DNA from: Rosa chinensis
Taxonomy: Eukaryota; Streptophyta; Magnoliopsida; Rosales; Rosaceae
Direction: 5' to 3'
Assembly (NCBI RefSeq): GCF_002994745.2
Contig: NC_037094.1
Span: forward strand, 14,259,001 to 14,323,000
DNA length: 64,000 nt
This document shows positions 33,787 through 44,693 of this stretch, in pieces. Under the pieces are notes generated by a model. The model was not told the DNA's origin. It did not search any database and worked only from the letters and a program-made list of their open reading frames with translations. Within the stretch, counting starts at the first letter, position 1. Each line of letters opens with the position of its first letter. Made by a program: the position numbers and the translations under genes.

Positions 33787-34458
33787 ATGGCTGAGAAGTC
33801 CGACCATGAGATGACTTATCCTTTAACCCCATTTGATGGTTACGAGCGAATTGATGGAGAGTCTTTTGTATCCAGAGATGAGCTCCAACGCAAGAAGAGA
33901 ATGAAATTGTTTATCTATATTGCAATCTTCGTTGTGTTTCAGACCATAGTCATCACCATACTTGCTCTCACCGTCATGCAAGCTCACGTGCCCAGGGCCC
34001 TGTTGAACAAAATCGACGTCCAAACCCTCAACTATAACCCTGCAACACCTTCATTCAACATGAGCTTCACAACCGAAATCTGGATCAAGAACATAAATTG
34101 GGGCCCTTTTAAGTTTGGTTCAGGCATAGTTCAATTTTTTTACCAAGGTACTAAAAATTCTAAAATTATTGTTCCTATTGGGGAAGCTGTTATTCCAAGC
34201 GGCAAGGTTAAAATGCGTTCGACCAAGAAGATCAATGTCGAGGTGAGATTGAATTCCGATGGATTGCAAAGTCACAGTTCGGATCTCAGAAGTGAATTGA
34301 ACAGAGGGGTGATATATCTTAGGAGTGGGGTTCAATTGCAAGGACATCTCTATTTGATGTATATATTGAAGAAATCCAAGTATGCTGTAATGGACTGTGA
34401 ACCCGATTTTGATTTATCTACTAAGACAGTCACTATCGCTCATATGCATATTGATTAG
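33787..34458 (+). CDS. LEA-2 family membrane-anchored protein (copy C, divergent)
   Basis: An intact ORF of 223 residues. The N-terminus resembles the other copies (MAEKSDHEMTYPL, GESFVSRDEL), with QRKKRMK at about 34-40 and a transmembrane helix at about 44-64. The usual MKVKTPKVRLG is replaced by MQAHVPRALLN. There is a 7-residue insertion after FYQG (TKNSKIIVPIGEA) before the conserved MRSTKKINV. The tail ends VTIAHMHID instead of LQCK. NINWGPFKF and the LEA_2 fold positions remain. This is the most diverged apparently intact member and the first plus-strand one; whether it is expressed cannot be told. Its upstream region has only a weak trace of the shared promoter block (CATCTAGAATC at about 33446). 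Confidence 0.85.
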   Translation: MAEKSDHEMTYPLTPFDGYERIDGESFVSRDELQRKKRMKLFIYIAIFVVFQTIVITILALTVMQAHVPRALLNKIDVQTLNYNPATPSFNMSFTTEIWIKNINWGPFKFGSGIVQFFYQGTKNSKIIVPIGEAVIPSGKVKMRSTKKINVEVRLNSDGLQSHSSDLRSELNRGVIYLRSGVQLQGHLYLMYILKKSKYAVMDCEPDFDLSTKTVTIAHMHID

Positions 34459-35600
34459 CAGGCTAATTATGGCCTTTTTTGCCCGTTTGGTAGCTATCTT
34501 TGTTTTCTCACGGTGTACTGGTGAAGTTGCATGAAGCTCCATTTTTTGTAATATATATAATTTGCTCTTTGGACCTATCTAAATTTTTGTCAAAATTTAA
34601 TTCTTATTTTAACCCTCTATTATAGTTAAAAAAAAAAAAGAATATATAGAATGAATATCATTGATACGTAAGAGTCATTATTCTAAAAATACTACATTCC
34701 CTCGCAATTGTTTTTAGCCAATTGACAAATATGAATCATAGAGTTTTTATTTTTTATTTTTTTTTATTCAAAATTTGTGATGCTCTTCATAACTCCATAG
34801 CCATGAGAAATTAAAGAGGAAAAAAAGAACGAGTAAAGAGCATATTACATCACTTGAGATATGCAGGTCGTTTTAAATTATGCAAGAACCCATAAATTTT
34901 TGTGGGTTTTTGGGTTGAGAACGTAGCCTCCAGCTTGGCCCTTCTTCTGTACTCCAACACAATTGTACTTGTAGTTCTCAATTAAATACTCTACTGTATG
35001 CCTATATTTATCCCTTTTGATTAAACTGTCGATGACCCTTCATGCCATGTATAGAGTTTAGACTTTAAAGTAGTGTGGTCATATATTAATCCTTCCTCTC
35101 CTCTCTATGTATACAGTTCCTAATGGACAAAGATAAAAAAAATTGATGTTCAAAGGAACTGCATGTATCATAGTAGGAGGTATAAAAAAAAAAAGTAAAA
35201 TACAAACAAGGACAAAATAGGAAGTTTGTTGAAAAAAATTGGGATGGGAGGTCCAAAGAGCAAATTAGGAGGTTCAACTAGAACCGCCAATAGATTTATT
35301 GAATTAGAAAGATATCAAAAAAGAAAGATATGTTAGGTCCATTGATCTAACTTTTAATTAGAAATAGGTATTTAATTAAGGGTCCGGATCATGGCAGATC
35401 ATATTTTACACATGTTGTGAGCCTTTAGATTTACAAACGTTCAGTGGTCTGGATTTATTGTTTGAATGATATCAACACAACACCAAATGATGTGGAAAAT
35501 AACATGGCATTTCACATTTTAAATCTAAATAATGTAATAGAATAAACTAATCTTTATTAAAAGACAAAAAAAAAATCAAAATTTGGGATATACTTTTTTT
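34459..35600. other. Intergenic AT-rich spacer
   Basis: Probable 3' UTR of copy C, then AT-rich sequence with A and T runs. The ORF at 35086-35277 (minus) is low-complexity hydrophobic and not supported. No gene seen. Confidence 0.5.
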
Positions 35601-35825
35601 GAATCAAAAGAGGTCATCCATTAATGGAGTTTAGCAAGCGCTAAGGGTACGTTGTCAGAAAGAGACGTTAACATAGTACACCAAATTAACATATTCTAAA
35701 TTAGAACAAGCTAACTACCCAGCACACCTAACTTTTGAAGATAAGCTCACAAACATGAACCTAAAACTCCGAAGCAAACTAAAAAAAATCAACGCAGTCC
35801 CAAGTTTATGCGACAAAAACTAAAA

Positions 35826-36242
35826 TTAAATGGTACTCGAAGTAGAGGTGGCTAGAGGAAGGACTTTCGCCCTCCACCACCTCAGCTGCTTCTCTCTCAT
35901 AGCACATTCTTCTTGAAAAGTTAAAATTTTAGGATTGATATCAGTCTTCAGTCCAGTGGTGAGATTGATATCAAGAAGCCCAGCTACGTCAAGATCCACC
36001 ATGACCCTGCTATCGCAGACCTCATGCCTGAGCAGAAAAACCTTGCCAGGAGACTGAAGTACACCACTGCTGGCAGCATATACAGGTGCAAATCGAAATC
36101 CACCACAATTATCGATAGTTGGAGGAGAGAACCTACCGTCATCCTTGTCCTCCATACTACGAAACTCGTGCGACGAAAATCTAGCACGATTCCTCCTTGT
36201 ATCTGCAGCTGATCGTCGCACCGTGGACAACTCAAAGACCAA
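35826..36242 (-). CDS. Unrecognised ORF next to copia element 1
   Basis: A 138-residue ORF (starts MVFELSTVRRSAADTRRNRA) with no domain I recognise. A T run at about 35593 and the sequence after it (GAATCAAAAGAGGTCATCC) resemble the 3' end of a non-LTR retroposon on the minus strand, like the ones at 1405 and 32274. The ORF may therefore be retroposon sequence rather than a host gene. No target duplication was found. Confidence 0.25.
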   Translation of the reverse strand: MVFELSTVRRSAADTRRNRARFSSHEFRSMEDKDDGRFSPPTIDNCGGFRFAPVYAASSGVLQSPGKVFLLRHEVCDSRVMVDLDVAGLLDINLTTGLKTDINPKILTFQEECAMREKQLRWWRAKVLPLATSTSSTI

Positions 36243-36289
36243 ACACTAAAAAGACTGTACATGATTAAAAGAAAAAGAAAAAAAAAGAA

Positions 36290-36499
36290 TGTTGTAGGAA
36301 AATATGATTCGAGAGAATTGTGAGAGAAATTGTGTGTTCTATTATTGATAATAAGAGCCCTTTATATAGAGATTTACAGAGTACATACAAGGTAATAGAA
36401 TCTGAATATAACTAGGAAATCTATAACCTTCTCCTATTACAACTCTAGAAAATAAACCCTAGTTTGAAGAGGCACACTAGGATTCAACATCCTTTAACA
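36290..36499 (-). repeat. 3' LTR of copia element 1
   Basis: Direct repeat of 40906-41102 with small indels and substitutions, so older than the copia 2 insertion. It contains a CCCTTTATATAG TATA region on the plus strand. Confidence 0.85.
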
Positions 36500-36739
36500 C
36501 TCCCCCTTGTGCCGCTCAAACTTGGTGATGACGGTTTGATCATTGCCTCGCTAAAAACCTTGCCAGATAACAAAAACTCAGTGGGATAAAAATAACCCTG
36601 GTCGAAGGACAAAAAGAACACAACACGTCCTTCACTCTTCAAGATTGAACATGTAAACATCATCCTCCCTCTGATGTCGACATCTCCCCCTAATTGCTAC
36701 AATCATGGGAGTTCGGATAACTTTCTCAATCCGATACTC

Positions 36740-37944
36740 TTTACATGTTTCTCGAAGGTGGGTTTAGGTAACGACTTAGTAAATAAGTCTGCTACATTAT
36801 CCTCTTATCCGATTTGATTTACTTCAATCTTTAGAAGTAATTGTTGTTGCTGATTGTAAAAGAACTTAGGCTATATATGATTGGTGTTGTTGCCCTTGAT
36901 GAAACCTAATTTCATTTTCTCAATACATGCTGCATCATCTTCATAAATGCATGTAGGTTCATCTGTGGTAGACTTTAAGCCACAAGTTCCTCGAATATGT
37001 TTAATTACAGATCTTAGCCATATGCATTCACGCACAGTTTCATGTAGAGTAATAATCTCCGCATGATTCGAGGAAGTAGCAACGAGGGTCTGTTTTGTAG
37101 ACCTCTAAGATATCACAGTGCTTCCCATGATAAAGACATAACCCGTTTGGGAGCGACATTTGTGAGGGTCAGAGAGAGACCCTACATCAGCAAAACCCAT
37201 CAAGACATCGTTGTCATTTTGATGGAGGGGAGGAGGAGTAGGATGCTGGCCACTACGGGTAGTGGCGCCAACACCTACATCACGGAAATTGGCGTTTTTC
37301 CTTATGGGGTCCGATCCCAAACTTCAGTTATTTTTCTTCTCTCTGTAGGGATAAAATATGCATATATGAATTGTACCTTTTAAGTATCGAAATATTGTCT
37401 TTACACCAGTTCAATGGCGGCGTGTTGGCGTGGAGCTATGTCGAGCTAACAAGTTCACTGCAAAGGAGATGTCCGGTCTTGTGCATTGAGCTAAGTATAA
37501 AAATGAGCCTATTGCACTTAGGTAGGGCACTTCTGCCTCTAACAACTCTTCGTCCTCATCCTTTGGATGAAACGGATCTTTTCCGGGCTCAAGACTTCAG
37601 CCAATCATAGGAGTACTCGCAGACTTTGCTTTATCTTCATTAAAGCGCCTTAGTAATTTCTGAGTGTACCCTGACTGATGGATCATAATCCCATCACTAC
37701 GGTGCTCGATTTCTAATCCGAGACAAAACCGTGTCTTCCTAAGATCTTTCATCTCAAATTCGCATTTCAAGTATTTAGCAGTTTCTCTTAACTCATCTAG
37801 AGTTCCAATTAGGTTCATGTCATCGACATAAACTGCTACAATTGCAAATCTGGAACTTGTCCTTTTAATAAACATGCATGGGCATATTTCGTTGTTTACA
37901 TATATCTTCCCAATCAAGTAGTCACTTAGACGGTTATACCACAT
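36740..37944 (-). pseudogene. Copia 1 reverse transcriptase 3' half and RNase H remnants
   Basis: The frame 37597-37944 contains VAVYVDDMNLIGT, the YVDD catalytic motif of copia reverse transcriptase, and FEMKDLRKTRFCLGLEIEH. Left of it are RNase H pieces (NDNDVLMGFADVG, SDPHKCRSQTGYVF) in other frames, with stops between them. Non-functional. Confidence 0.8.
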
Positions 37945-38031
37945 TCGTCCGGATTATTTTAATCTATATAGTGAGCGTTTGAATCTTATAGAAAACGTGC
38001 TTCGTGGTTTAGAGCCACTTGATTTGGGTAA

Positions 38032-38860
38032 TTAAAGTCCATCTGGAACCTTCATATATATCTCTGAGTCTAGATCCTCATAGAGATATGCTGTAACCAC
38101 ATCCATAAGCTGCATGTCAAGTTTTTCAGAAACTACCAAACTGACAAGGTAGCGGAACGTTATAACGTTCATTACGGGAGAATATGTCTCATCGTAATCG
38201 ATTCCAGGGCGTTGTGAGAAACCTTGGGCCACAAGGCGGGCTTTGTATCTAACAACCTCATTTTTCTCATTACACTTTCTAACAAAGACCCATTTATGGC
38301 CAACAAGCTTTATACTTGGGGATGTCAGCGTTATAGGCCCAAATACCTGTCTCTTTGTTAGTGAATCCAATTTAGCCTGGATCACATCTTTCCATTTTGG
38401 CCAATCCGCTCTTCATTGACATTCTTCAACAGAGCGAGGTTCGGTATCATCATGTTCTATGATTCCTTGAGCAATAGAATATGCAAACGCATTATCAAGG
38501 ATAATAGAGTTTCTCTTCAATGTCTCATGTACACTAGTGTAATTCATGGAGATCTTTGTATTCTCTGGAATTGGTTCTGACATTGGAGTGTCCCCCAATG
38601 ATGTCCCTTGGACATAACCATAATCCGGAATCTCTTCATGAGACAAATTATCTATATCGATGATTAATGATCTTTTCGCGCCAAACTCTCTTTCTTTCTT
38701 GGGCGAGAATCCATCGAACTTTTGGGCCTCCCTCGCTTTCATGTAGGGTGGCTAGCATTAGCCACAGAGCCATCTCCACTAGGGACACCGCCATCTCCCC
38801 TATATATGGCGCCATCTCCCCTAGATATGGCGTCATATCCTCCACTTTTGGGGATATCAA
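38032..38860 (-). pseudogene. Copia 1 reverse transcriptase 5' half and spacer
   Basis: The frame 38032-38385 has GHKWVFVRKCNEKNEVVRYK, ARLVAQGFSQRPGIDYDETY and LMDVVTAYLYEDLD, the N-terminal half of copia reverse transcriptase. 38413-38860 is the integrase-RT spacer; it carries short GGCGCCATCTCCCCTA-type repeats (38765-38840) absent from copia 2. Confidence 0.8.
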
Positions 38861-38941
38861 TCCTTGCAGGCACGTTTGCAGTAGGTATATGTGATCTCGT
38901 CACTTTGGCGATATCAGAAAACACATTAGGCATCGAATCTG

Positions 38942-39790
38942 CTACGTTCTGAAGATCGAGATTCTCTGCACTTCAATTTCAAACTGTGCGGTTCGGGGAT
39001 CAAGATGAGACAGAGTTGGGACAGACCACAACAATTCTTGTCGTTCCTTTTGAACATTAGTGTTCTTATCTCCTCCTAACGACCAGAAAACTGTCTCATC
39101 AAAGTGACAATCAGCAAATCTAGTGGTAAAGAGATCGCCTGTCAAGGGTTCTAAATAACTGATGATCGTTGGAGAGTCATATCCAACATAAATGCCTAAT
39201 CGTTTTTGTGGTCTCATTTTGGTGGGCTGTGGCGGCGCTATTGGCACATAAACTGCACACCCAAATATGCGTAAGTGTGAGACATCAGGTTCATATCCAG
39301 TAACTAGCTGGGACGCAGAAAAAGGTTGAGTGGCAGTAGGTCTCAGATGAATAAGCATTGCTGTATGCAATATTCCATAACCCCAAGCAGAAACAGGGAG
39401 ATTGGTGCGCATAACCAATGCTCTAGCAACCATTTGAAGTCTTTTAATGGCGGCTTCTGCGAGGCCATTTTGGGTGTGAATATGATAAACAGGATGTTCA
39501 ACCTCAATCTCGATGGACATGCAATAATCCTAAATTTTTTTTGATGTAAACTCCCCAGCATTGTCAAGACGTATTGACCTAATAGGGTTATCAGGGTGGT
39601 GAGCCCGTAATTTAATGATTTGTGCTAGGAGTTTAGAAAATGCAACATTTCTGGTGTACAAGAGCATGACATGTGACCAGAGTGTCGATGCATCAACCAA
39701 CACCATAAAATATCAAAATGGTCTGCACGATGGTTGAATAGTTCCACAAATATCACCTTGGATTCTTTGTAAGAATGATATATTTTCTTT
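38942..39790 (-). pseudogene. Copia 1 integrase remnant
   Basis: The frame 38942-39520 reads GLAEAAIKRLQMVARALVM, then SAWGYGILHTA, SHLRIFGCAVYVP and LGIYVGYDSPTIISYLEP, the C-terminal part of copia integrase. The N-terminal catalytic part (39540-39790) is interrupted by stops. Confidence 0.8.
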
Positions 39791-39817
39791 AGTGTTTTTA
39801 GCATAGGATGGTTTAGA

Positions 39818-40560
39818 TCATAACTTTGCTAAAGAGTAGGCTTTGGAAAACGAAAGATAAGCTTTAGAAGCAGAAAATTGGGTCAAGGAGGCAGTGTTGG
39901 CGTCAAAGCCAACCTTGGGCTGCAGGGGGTAGGCGGCTCCGGCCAATGACGGCTGGTTTTGCATAGGAATGGTGCCATGTGGCATCAATGCCCTTCCTTG
40001 GACCGAATTTTGGTTTTGACTTCTTTTCATTTTGAAAAATGAATGTTCGTGTGAAGTCTTTAGTATACGGATCATCATATCATGACCTAGGTGTCCCAAA
40101 CGGTCATGCCAAAGCCTATATGTGTTAGAATCCCATAAGTCATCTCTCATGACATGGTTGGATTCAATGATTCGGATAGTGGTTGCATACAACCCACTGG
40201 AGCGGCACATAAGTTTCTCTACTTGTTTATGACTGTAGTCATTAGAGGTGATGCAAATGAACTTTTGTCCATTCTCACAATGTGTTTCCACATGAAAACT
40301 ATTTGCTCTTATATCTTTGAAACTCAATAGGGTCCTTCCGGCCCTAGGAGCATATAAAGCTTCGGTGACATTAATATTTGTGCCATTTGGCAAGATAAAA
40401 TGGGCTGGTCCTCTACCATGAATCAATTTAGATGATCCAGCCATAGTAGTCACAAAAGATCGAGTATACATCATCCATCGAAAAAGTTGCCTATTTCGAA
40501 GAATAGTATGTGTAGTTGCACTATCCACGGAGCATTCTAGCTCTACGGGAAACATATTGT
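39818..40560 (-). pseudogene. Copia 1 protease and pre-integrase remnant
   Basis: The frame contains CSVDSATTHTI, the copia protease active-site position (normally D-S-G/A). It also has the pre-integrase motif YRLWHDRLGHLGHDMM. Upstream in the frame, a poly-Leu stretch comes from a CAA/CAG-type repeat (about 40660-40700) and is not part of a protein. The end of the frame near 39818-39990 is unlike copia 2 and may hold a small rearrangement. Confidence 0.75.
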
Positions 40561-40905
40561 TGATTTGGGGCTTGAGAACACACACGTATTGATGCAGCGG
40601 CACTAGGGCAGCAGCGCAAAACAGTAACAACAGTAGCAAAGCAGCAAAACAGTAACAGTAGCAGGAAAACAGCAACAACAACAACAACAACAACAACAGT
40701 AGCAAAACAACAACGGCAGCGGTAGAAAACAGTAGCAGTAGCAGGCAGCGAAAAGCACACGGGTGCTCAGGGGCTGCAGGGGCAGCGCACGGTATGGCTA
40801 GCTAGGGCTAGGAACTTGTGGCAGTTTGTGGTGAAGGAAGTTTCGGGTTTAGGGTTTTTAGGTTTTTGGTTTTTAGGGCTAGGGTTAGGGCTCGTGCTGT
40901 TAACG

Positions 40906-41102
40906 TGTTGTAGGAAAATATGATTCGAGAGAATTGTGTGTCCTATTATTAATAATAGGAGTCTTTATATAGGTATTTACAGAGTACATAGAAGGTAATA
41001 GAATCTGAATATAACTAGAAAATCTAGAACCTTCTCCTATTACAACTCTAGAAAATAAACCCTAATTTGAAGAGGCACACTAGGATTCAACATCCTTCAA
41101 CA
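40906..41102 (-). repeat. 5' LTR of copia element 1
   Basis: Partner of 36290-36499. Inside it, minus-strand CGTTAACAGCACGAG occupies the primer-site position. The same place in copia 2 reads CGTTATCAGCACGA. Confidence 0.85.
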
Positions 41103-41274
41103 ATGAAGAAGAATAGCAGAGAACAAGAACGAGAAAAAAAACAAACACTAAAAGAAAAAAAAAAAAAAAGGAAGAGCAGAAGAACAAACGCCAAACCCTT
41201 AACAAAAGATCGTCTTCTCCAACTCTAGACTCTCATCTGTATCCTCCCAAGACTGTTATTTTGTGATTGTTCTT

Positions 41275-41451
41275 ATGCGCGACTTTGAGAAGTGTTGCAA
41301 CATCCAAGTACCAGAGGTGAAACTCACTGAAGACGCTTTTGAAGAAGCTCTAAAATTAGCCGGTTTGATCGATGCATGTAAAGTAGTGAACCAAATTTCC
41401 ACTCTGTATTGTGATGTGTACCTCAATAATAAACGAATTGAATTTTTGTAA
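41275..41451 (+). CDS. Short unrecognised ORF
   Basis: A 58-residue ORF (MRDFEKCCNIQVPEVKLTED ... YCDVYLNNKRIEFL) with balanced composition, unlike random AT-rich frames. It lies just right of copia 1 and could be the last exon of a broken gene. I do not recognise the family, and no partner exon is visible nearby. Confidence 0.25.
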   Translation: MRDFEKCCNIQVPEVKLTEDAFEEALKLAGLIDACKVVNQISTLYCDVYLNNKRIEFL

Positions 41452-41740
41452 CTTAGTTATTGTGGAACAAGTAGAACAAGTTTTGTAACACTTCATCCAT
41501 CATGTGTAATAACCTTTATAAAACAAGTTAAACTAAATTGTGGAGAGAAATACCCCTTGAACCAAATTGTGAAATAGTAAAATAACAAAGAACATTGTAG
41601 GTACACAACAAATTTACATTCAGGCATCATACATAGAAAAAGGAATAACGCAATAAAACAAATCAAGATCCAACTAGCTAGTTTTGATCATTGCCAAATC
41701 TAAAGCGCGGTAATAACTGCTTATTAGCTTGGTTCTGATA

Positions 41741-42382
41741 TTATTTGCACTGCAGAGCTTGAATTGCCTTTCTAGACAAGTCAAACACAATAGCGCAGTC
41801 CATTTGGGCGGACTTATTTTTCTTGGTCACCGCCATAATTTCCACCTTTCCAGACAACTTGGCTTGGCTACTCAACGTCAACACCCCACTCTTCAATTCA
41901 CTACCAAGATCAGAACTGCTTGGCAATGCTTTGGAATTCAAACTCACCGTGACACCAATCTTCTTGGTCGAACGCATTCTAGCCTTGCTCTTCGGAATCA
42001 CAACTTGCCCCACAGGCACGCCTTGGTACGAAAAAGTTGCAGTGCTTGCATCAAACTTAAAGGGACCCCAGTTCGGGTTCTTAACCCTAATTTGGGTGGT
42101 GAAGCTTGCATCAAAAGAAGGTGTTGCAGGGACGGAGTTGAGACTTTGAATGTTGATGGCGCCCAATCTCACCTTAGGGGTCTTAACTTTCATCACCATG
42201 AGACCAAACACAGTCAAAATTATAATCTGAAACACAATGAAAATACCAATATATTTGTACAATTTCATTCTCTTCTCACGCTTGATCTCATCCTGGAATT
42301 GGAAAGTGGTCGACTGATCTTCACCATTTCTCGGCTGCTGTTGAACCGGTGCTGGTTGCGTATGATTGTACTTCTCAGCCAT
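41741..42382 (-). CDS. LEA-2 family membrane-anchored protein (copy D)
   Basis: An intact ORF of 213 residues. The N-terminus is glutamine- and proline-rich (TQPAPVQQQPRNGEDQ), the basic patch KREKRMK at about 34-40, the transmembrane helix about 44-64, and MKVKTPKVRLG follows. LEA_2 region with NPNWGPFKF, YQGVPVGQVVIPKSKA and MRSTKKIGVTVSLN. The last third has VEIMAVTKKNKSA where the others have VELMLIMKKKKSA. Ends LQCK. TATA-like CTATAAATAGG lies about 90 bases upstream. Confidence 0.9.
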   Translation of the reverse strand: MAEKYNHTQPAPVQQQPRNGEDQSTTFQFQDEIKREKRMKLYKYIGIFIVFQIIILTVFGLMVMKVKTPKVRLGAINIQSLNSVPATPSFDASFTTQIRVKNPNWGPFKFDASTATFSYQGVPVGQVVIPKSKARMRSTKKIGVTVSLNSKALPSSSDLGSELKSGVLTLSSQAKLSGKVEIMAVTKKNKSAQMDCAIVFDLSRKAIQALQCK

Positions 42383-42467
42383 TTTCTCTCACTTTTTGGG
42401 TTTGCTTGCACTCAAAGATGGATTACGAAGTTTAGGAGTTGTGCATTTGTGATAATGTTAGTAATGC

Positions 42468-42602
42468 CTATTTATAGTAGTGTTATCAGAAAGGAATAAT
42501 AGGTGAGTTCTTCATGGAAACAAAGAGGTAGGGGACCATTTTATATATTTTTTTCCATGGAGATACAAACACGCCTAAAGGAGATTCTTGACTTCTAGAT
42601 GG
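42468..42602 (-). promoter_or_regulatory. Promoter block of LEA-2 copy D
   Basis: Minus-strand CTATAAATA at 42468-42476 is the likely TATA box. TTGACTTCTAGATGG at 42588-42602 matches copy A exactly. The CGCG core is changed here to ACGCCT (ACAAACACGCCTAAAG, about 42564). Confidence 0.5.
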
Positions 42603-43086
42603 ATATAAAGATGAAAAAGTACTGTTATTTATGTATAGAAGGTTAGATTACATCCAAGTAGGACCACACCATATATACTTTGTCTCTCCAGCTAGGTGAA
42701 GTATGTGATGATCATAAAGCTGAACTCATCGATCACGTGAAGAATACGTACAGAGTGTATACACATGAGTAAAGGATATAGTTTCTTAAGGGACATTCTT
42801 TTTAACAGAAAAATAAATGAGTATTTAGCTCCACAGTCACTGATATTCTGATATAGCTTCTTCTTTTTTTTTGAAAAGGATATAGTTTCTTATAAGACAA
42901 GAATTCTTGCTATTATAGAAATAAAATCATACAAAATCAAGAAATTAAATAATACAGTACGTAGTGGCCTCTGTGGTGTAAACATTTAAAGTAAATATCA
43001 TTTGCAGGTATATCTATACAACAAATCCAAGGCTTCAATTCTGACAATGGAAAAGGAATACGTACAAAAAGTAATAGATGGTCTGA
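42603..43086. other. Intergenic spacer
   Basis: AT-rich, with the 3' flank of LEA-2 copy E at its right end: ATACAACAAATCC near 43015 recurs at 57940 and 54795. No ORF of interest. Confidence 0.5.
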
Positions 43087-43267
43087 TCACTTGCATTGTA
43101 AACTTTTGACAGTCTTTGTGGTCAAATCAAAAGCTATGGTGCAGTCCATTGCGGCAGACTTCTTCTTCTTCATTATGAGCATCAATTCAACCTTTCCAGT
43201 CAGTTTGGCTTGGCTGGTTAGCGTCAAGATCCCACTGTTTAATGCACTGCCAAGAGTAGAACTGCTT

Positions 43268-43369
43268 GGCATTCCATCCGTATTCAAGCTCACTGAAACT
43301 GATGCAGAGAGGATGGCGGGCATTCCATCCGTATTCAAGCTCACTGAAACTGATGCAGAGAGGATGGCG
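43268..43369. repeat. 51-bp tandem duplication across the insertion junction
   Basis: Units 43268-43318 and 43319-43369 are identical as far as I can read. Each joins LEA-2 sequence (GGCATTCCATCCGTATTCAA) to insert sequence (GCAGAGAGGATGGCGG), so the duplication arose after the insertion. Confidence 0.85.
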
Positions 43370-43814
43370 GCTCAATTTGAACAACAGTTAGACCGTGCTA
43401 AAGGAGGAAAACGAAAAGTGACTAGTAGACAGGAAACAGCTCGGTGTCTGATTGGGACGTACCTTACCTTTCCGGAAAGGGAATCGCGCCAGAAACAAGA
43501 CTCATCGCTATGCCATGAGCTGTAGCATTTTTCGGCCTTTCGGGATCGTTTAGGGCCTCAAAACGGCATTTTTCTATTTTACCCGTTTTTGGTTTTCTTA
43601 GTTATTTTTGGATTGTTTTCGTTTTTATCCATGGGCCTTAGGGTTTCGTTGTTAGTCGCCCTAGGGTACTTTTCTCTTATTTATGCGGCTGCAGAACGCA
43701 TCTTTCATCTTTTAATCAATATAATAGAGATTTTCTCTTTTATCTCTGGTGGACTCCAGAATCTTTTGCTTAGGTTTATTGCTGGTAAACCTAGTTATCA
43801 ATCCGACTGCGTCA
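43304..43814 (+). mobile_element. LTR-retroelement fragment inserted in LEA-2 copy E
   Basis: Foreign sequence defined by comparison with intact paralogues. Bases 43522-43814 start TGTAGC and end GCGTCA. They carry an ATTTATGCGGC and ATCAATATAATAGAG region like the R/U5 part of an LTR. The part before it reads in plus strand as a short protein end (QQLDRAKGGKRKVTSRQE ... CHEL stop), perhaps the tail of an element ORF. It is probably a truncated 3' end of an LTR element. Confidence 0.5.
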
Positions 43815-44376
43815 GAAACACTGATCTTCTTTGTGGAACGCATTCCAGCCTTGCTTTTGGGAATAGAAACCTGTCCCACTGCCACGCCTTGGTAAACAAA
43901 TGTTGCGGTGCTTGCATCAAACTTATAAGGACCCCAGTTTGTGTTCTTCACCCTAATCTGGGTGGTGAAGCTTGTGTCAAATGAAGGTGTTGCAGGGACA
44001 GAGTTGAGGCTTTGGACATTGATTTCACCCAATCTGACCTTAGGGGTCTTCACTTTCATTACAGTAAGACCAAAAACGGTCATGACTATGATTTGAAAAA
44101 CAATGAAGATACCAATGTACATGAACAATTTCATTCTCTTTTGGCGTTTGAGCTCGTCTTCAGATACCAAAGATTCTCCATCACTTCTTGTGTAACCATT
44201 TGCAAGGGCCAGAGGATAAGCCTGGTTGGTCCTGTCAGACATCACCTAGTAGAATCGAAAAGAAAAATCTCTCTGCTTTTGTGGGTTTATTTTTAAAGGA
44301 TGTATGAACTATGAAACAATGGAGTGAAGGGAGCTGTTTGTGGTGATGATGGACTGGAAGAGTAGAAGGGTGTGTG

Positions 44377-44522
44377 TATATATAGTGTTTGGAGTATGGA
44401 CACCTTTCATTAAGTTAAATTAAGGGAATGAGCTTCCTAGAACATGTAGGCCGGCTTGGCTGAAGTATTTTATTGCAGACATCAAACGCGTCCAAAGCTG
44501 GGAATTATGGACCTCTAGATGA
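44377..44522 (-). promoter_or_regulatory. Promoter block of LEA-2 copy E
   Basis: TATA box (minus CTATATATA, 44377-44385) about 132 bases upstream of the ATG. CAAACGCGTCC (44483-44493) and ACCTCTAGATGAT (from 44511) match the block of copy H. Confidence 0.5.
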
Positions 44523-44693
44523 TCAATGACTTTGGTTAGGCTTTTGCTATCAGATGGACTTCTAGACCAAACTTTTAAGATGAGAAGTGAGAACGTGTGT
44601 GGGACCTATTTTAATTGTATACCATACTTTATAGACATATTGGAGGCCGATGAGAAGTATAGAATAATAATAGATAGCTATTCTATTCTAGAG

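Larger units (their letters stand above)
36290..41102 (-). mobile_element. Ty1/copia retrotransposon 1, decayed
   Basis: LTRs of 210 (36290-36499) and 197 bases (40906-41102) start TGTTGTAGGAAAATATGATT and end AACA. A purine tract (plus-strand CTCCCCCTTGTGCC) next to the left LTR shows it reads leftward. Flanking bases AAGAA and ATGAA could be a mutated 5-bp duplication. From right to left the interior shows protease and pre-integrase, integrase, reverse transcriptase and RNase H remnants, in the copia order. Gag is not recognisable, and the frame is broken many times. Confidence 0.85.
43087..44242 (-). pseudogene. LEA-2 copy E, disrupted by an insertion
   Basis: The N-terminal part (43815-44242) is intact: MSDRTNQAYPLALANGYTRS, SEDELKRQKRMK, the transmembrane helix, MKVKTPKVRLGEINVQ, NTNWGPYKF and AGMRSTKKISV. 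The frame then runs into about 510 bases of foreign sequence and stops. The C-terminal part (43087-43303) continues with SLNTDGMPSSSTLGSALNSG to LQCK. A 51-bp tandem duplication covers the left junction. I start at the ATG of 44242; the codon before it is GTG. Without the insertion it would be a near-consensus copy, so the disruption is recent. Confidence 0.85.

Noticed and set aside
40521..40760. Poly-Leu/poly-Val ORFs
   Set aside because: They come from a CAA/CAG-type triplet repeat in the decayed leader of copia 1.
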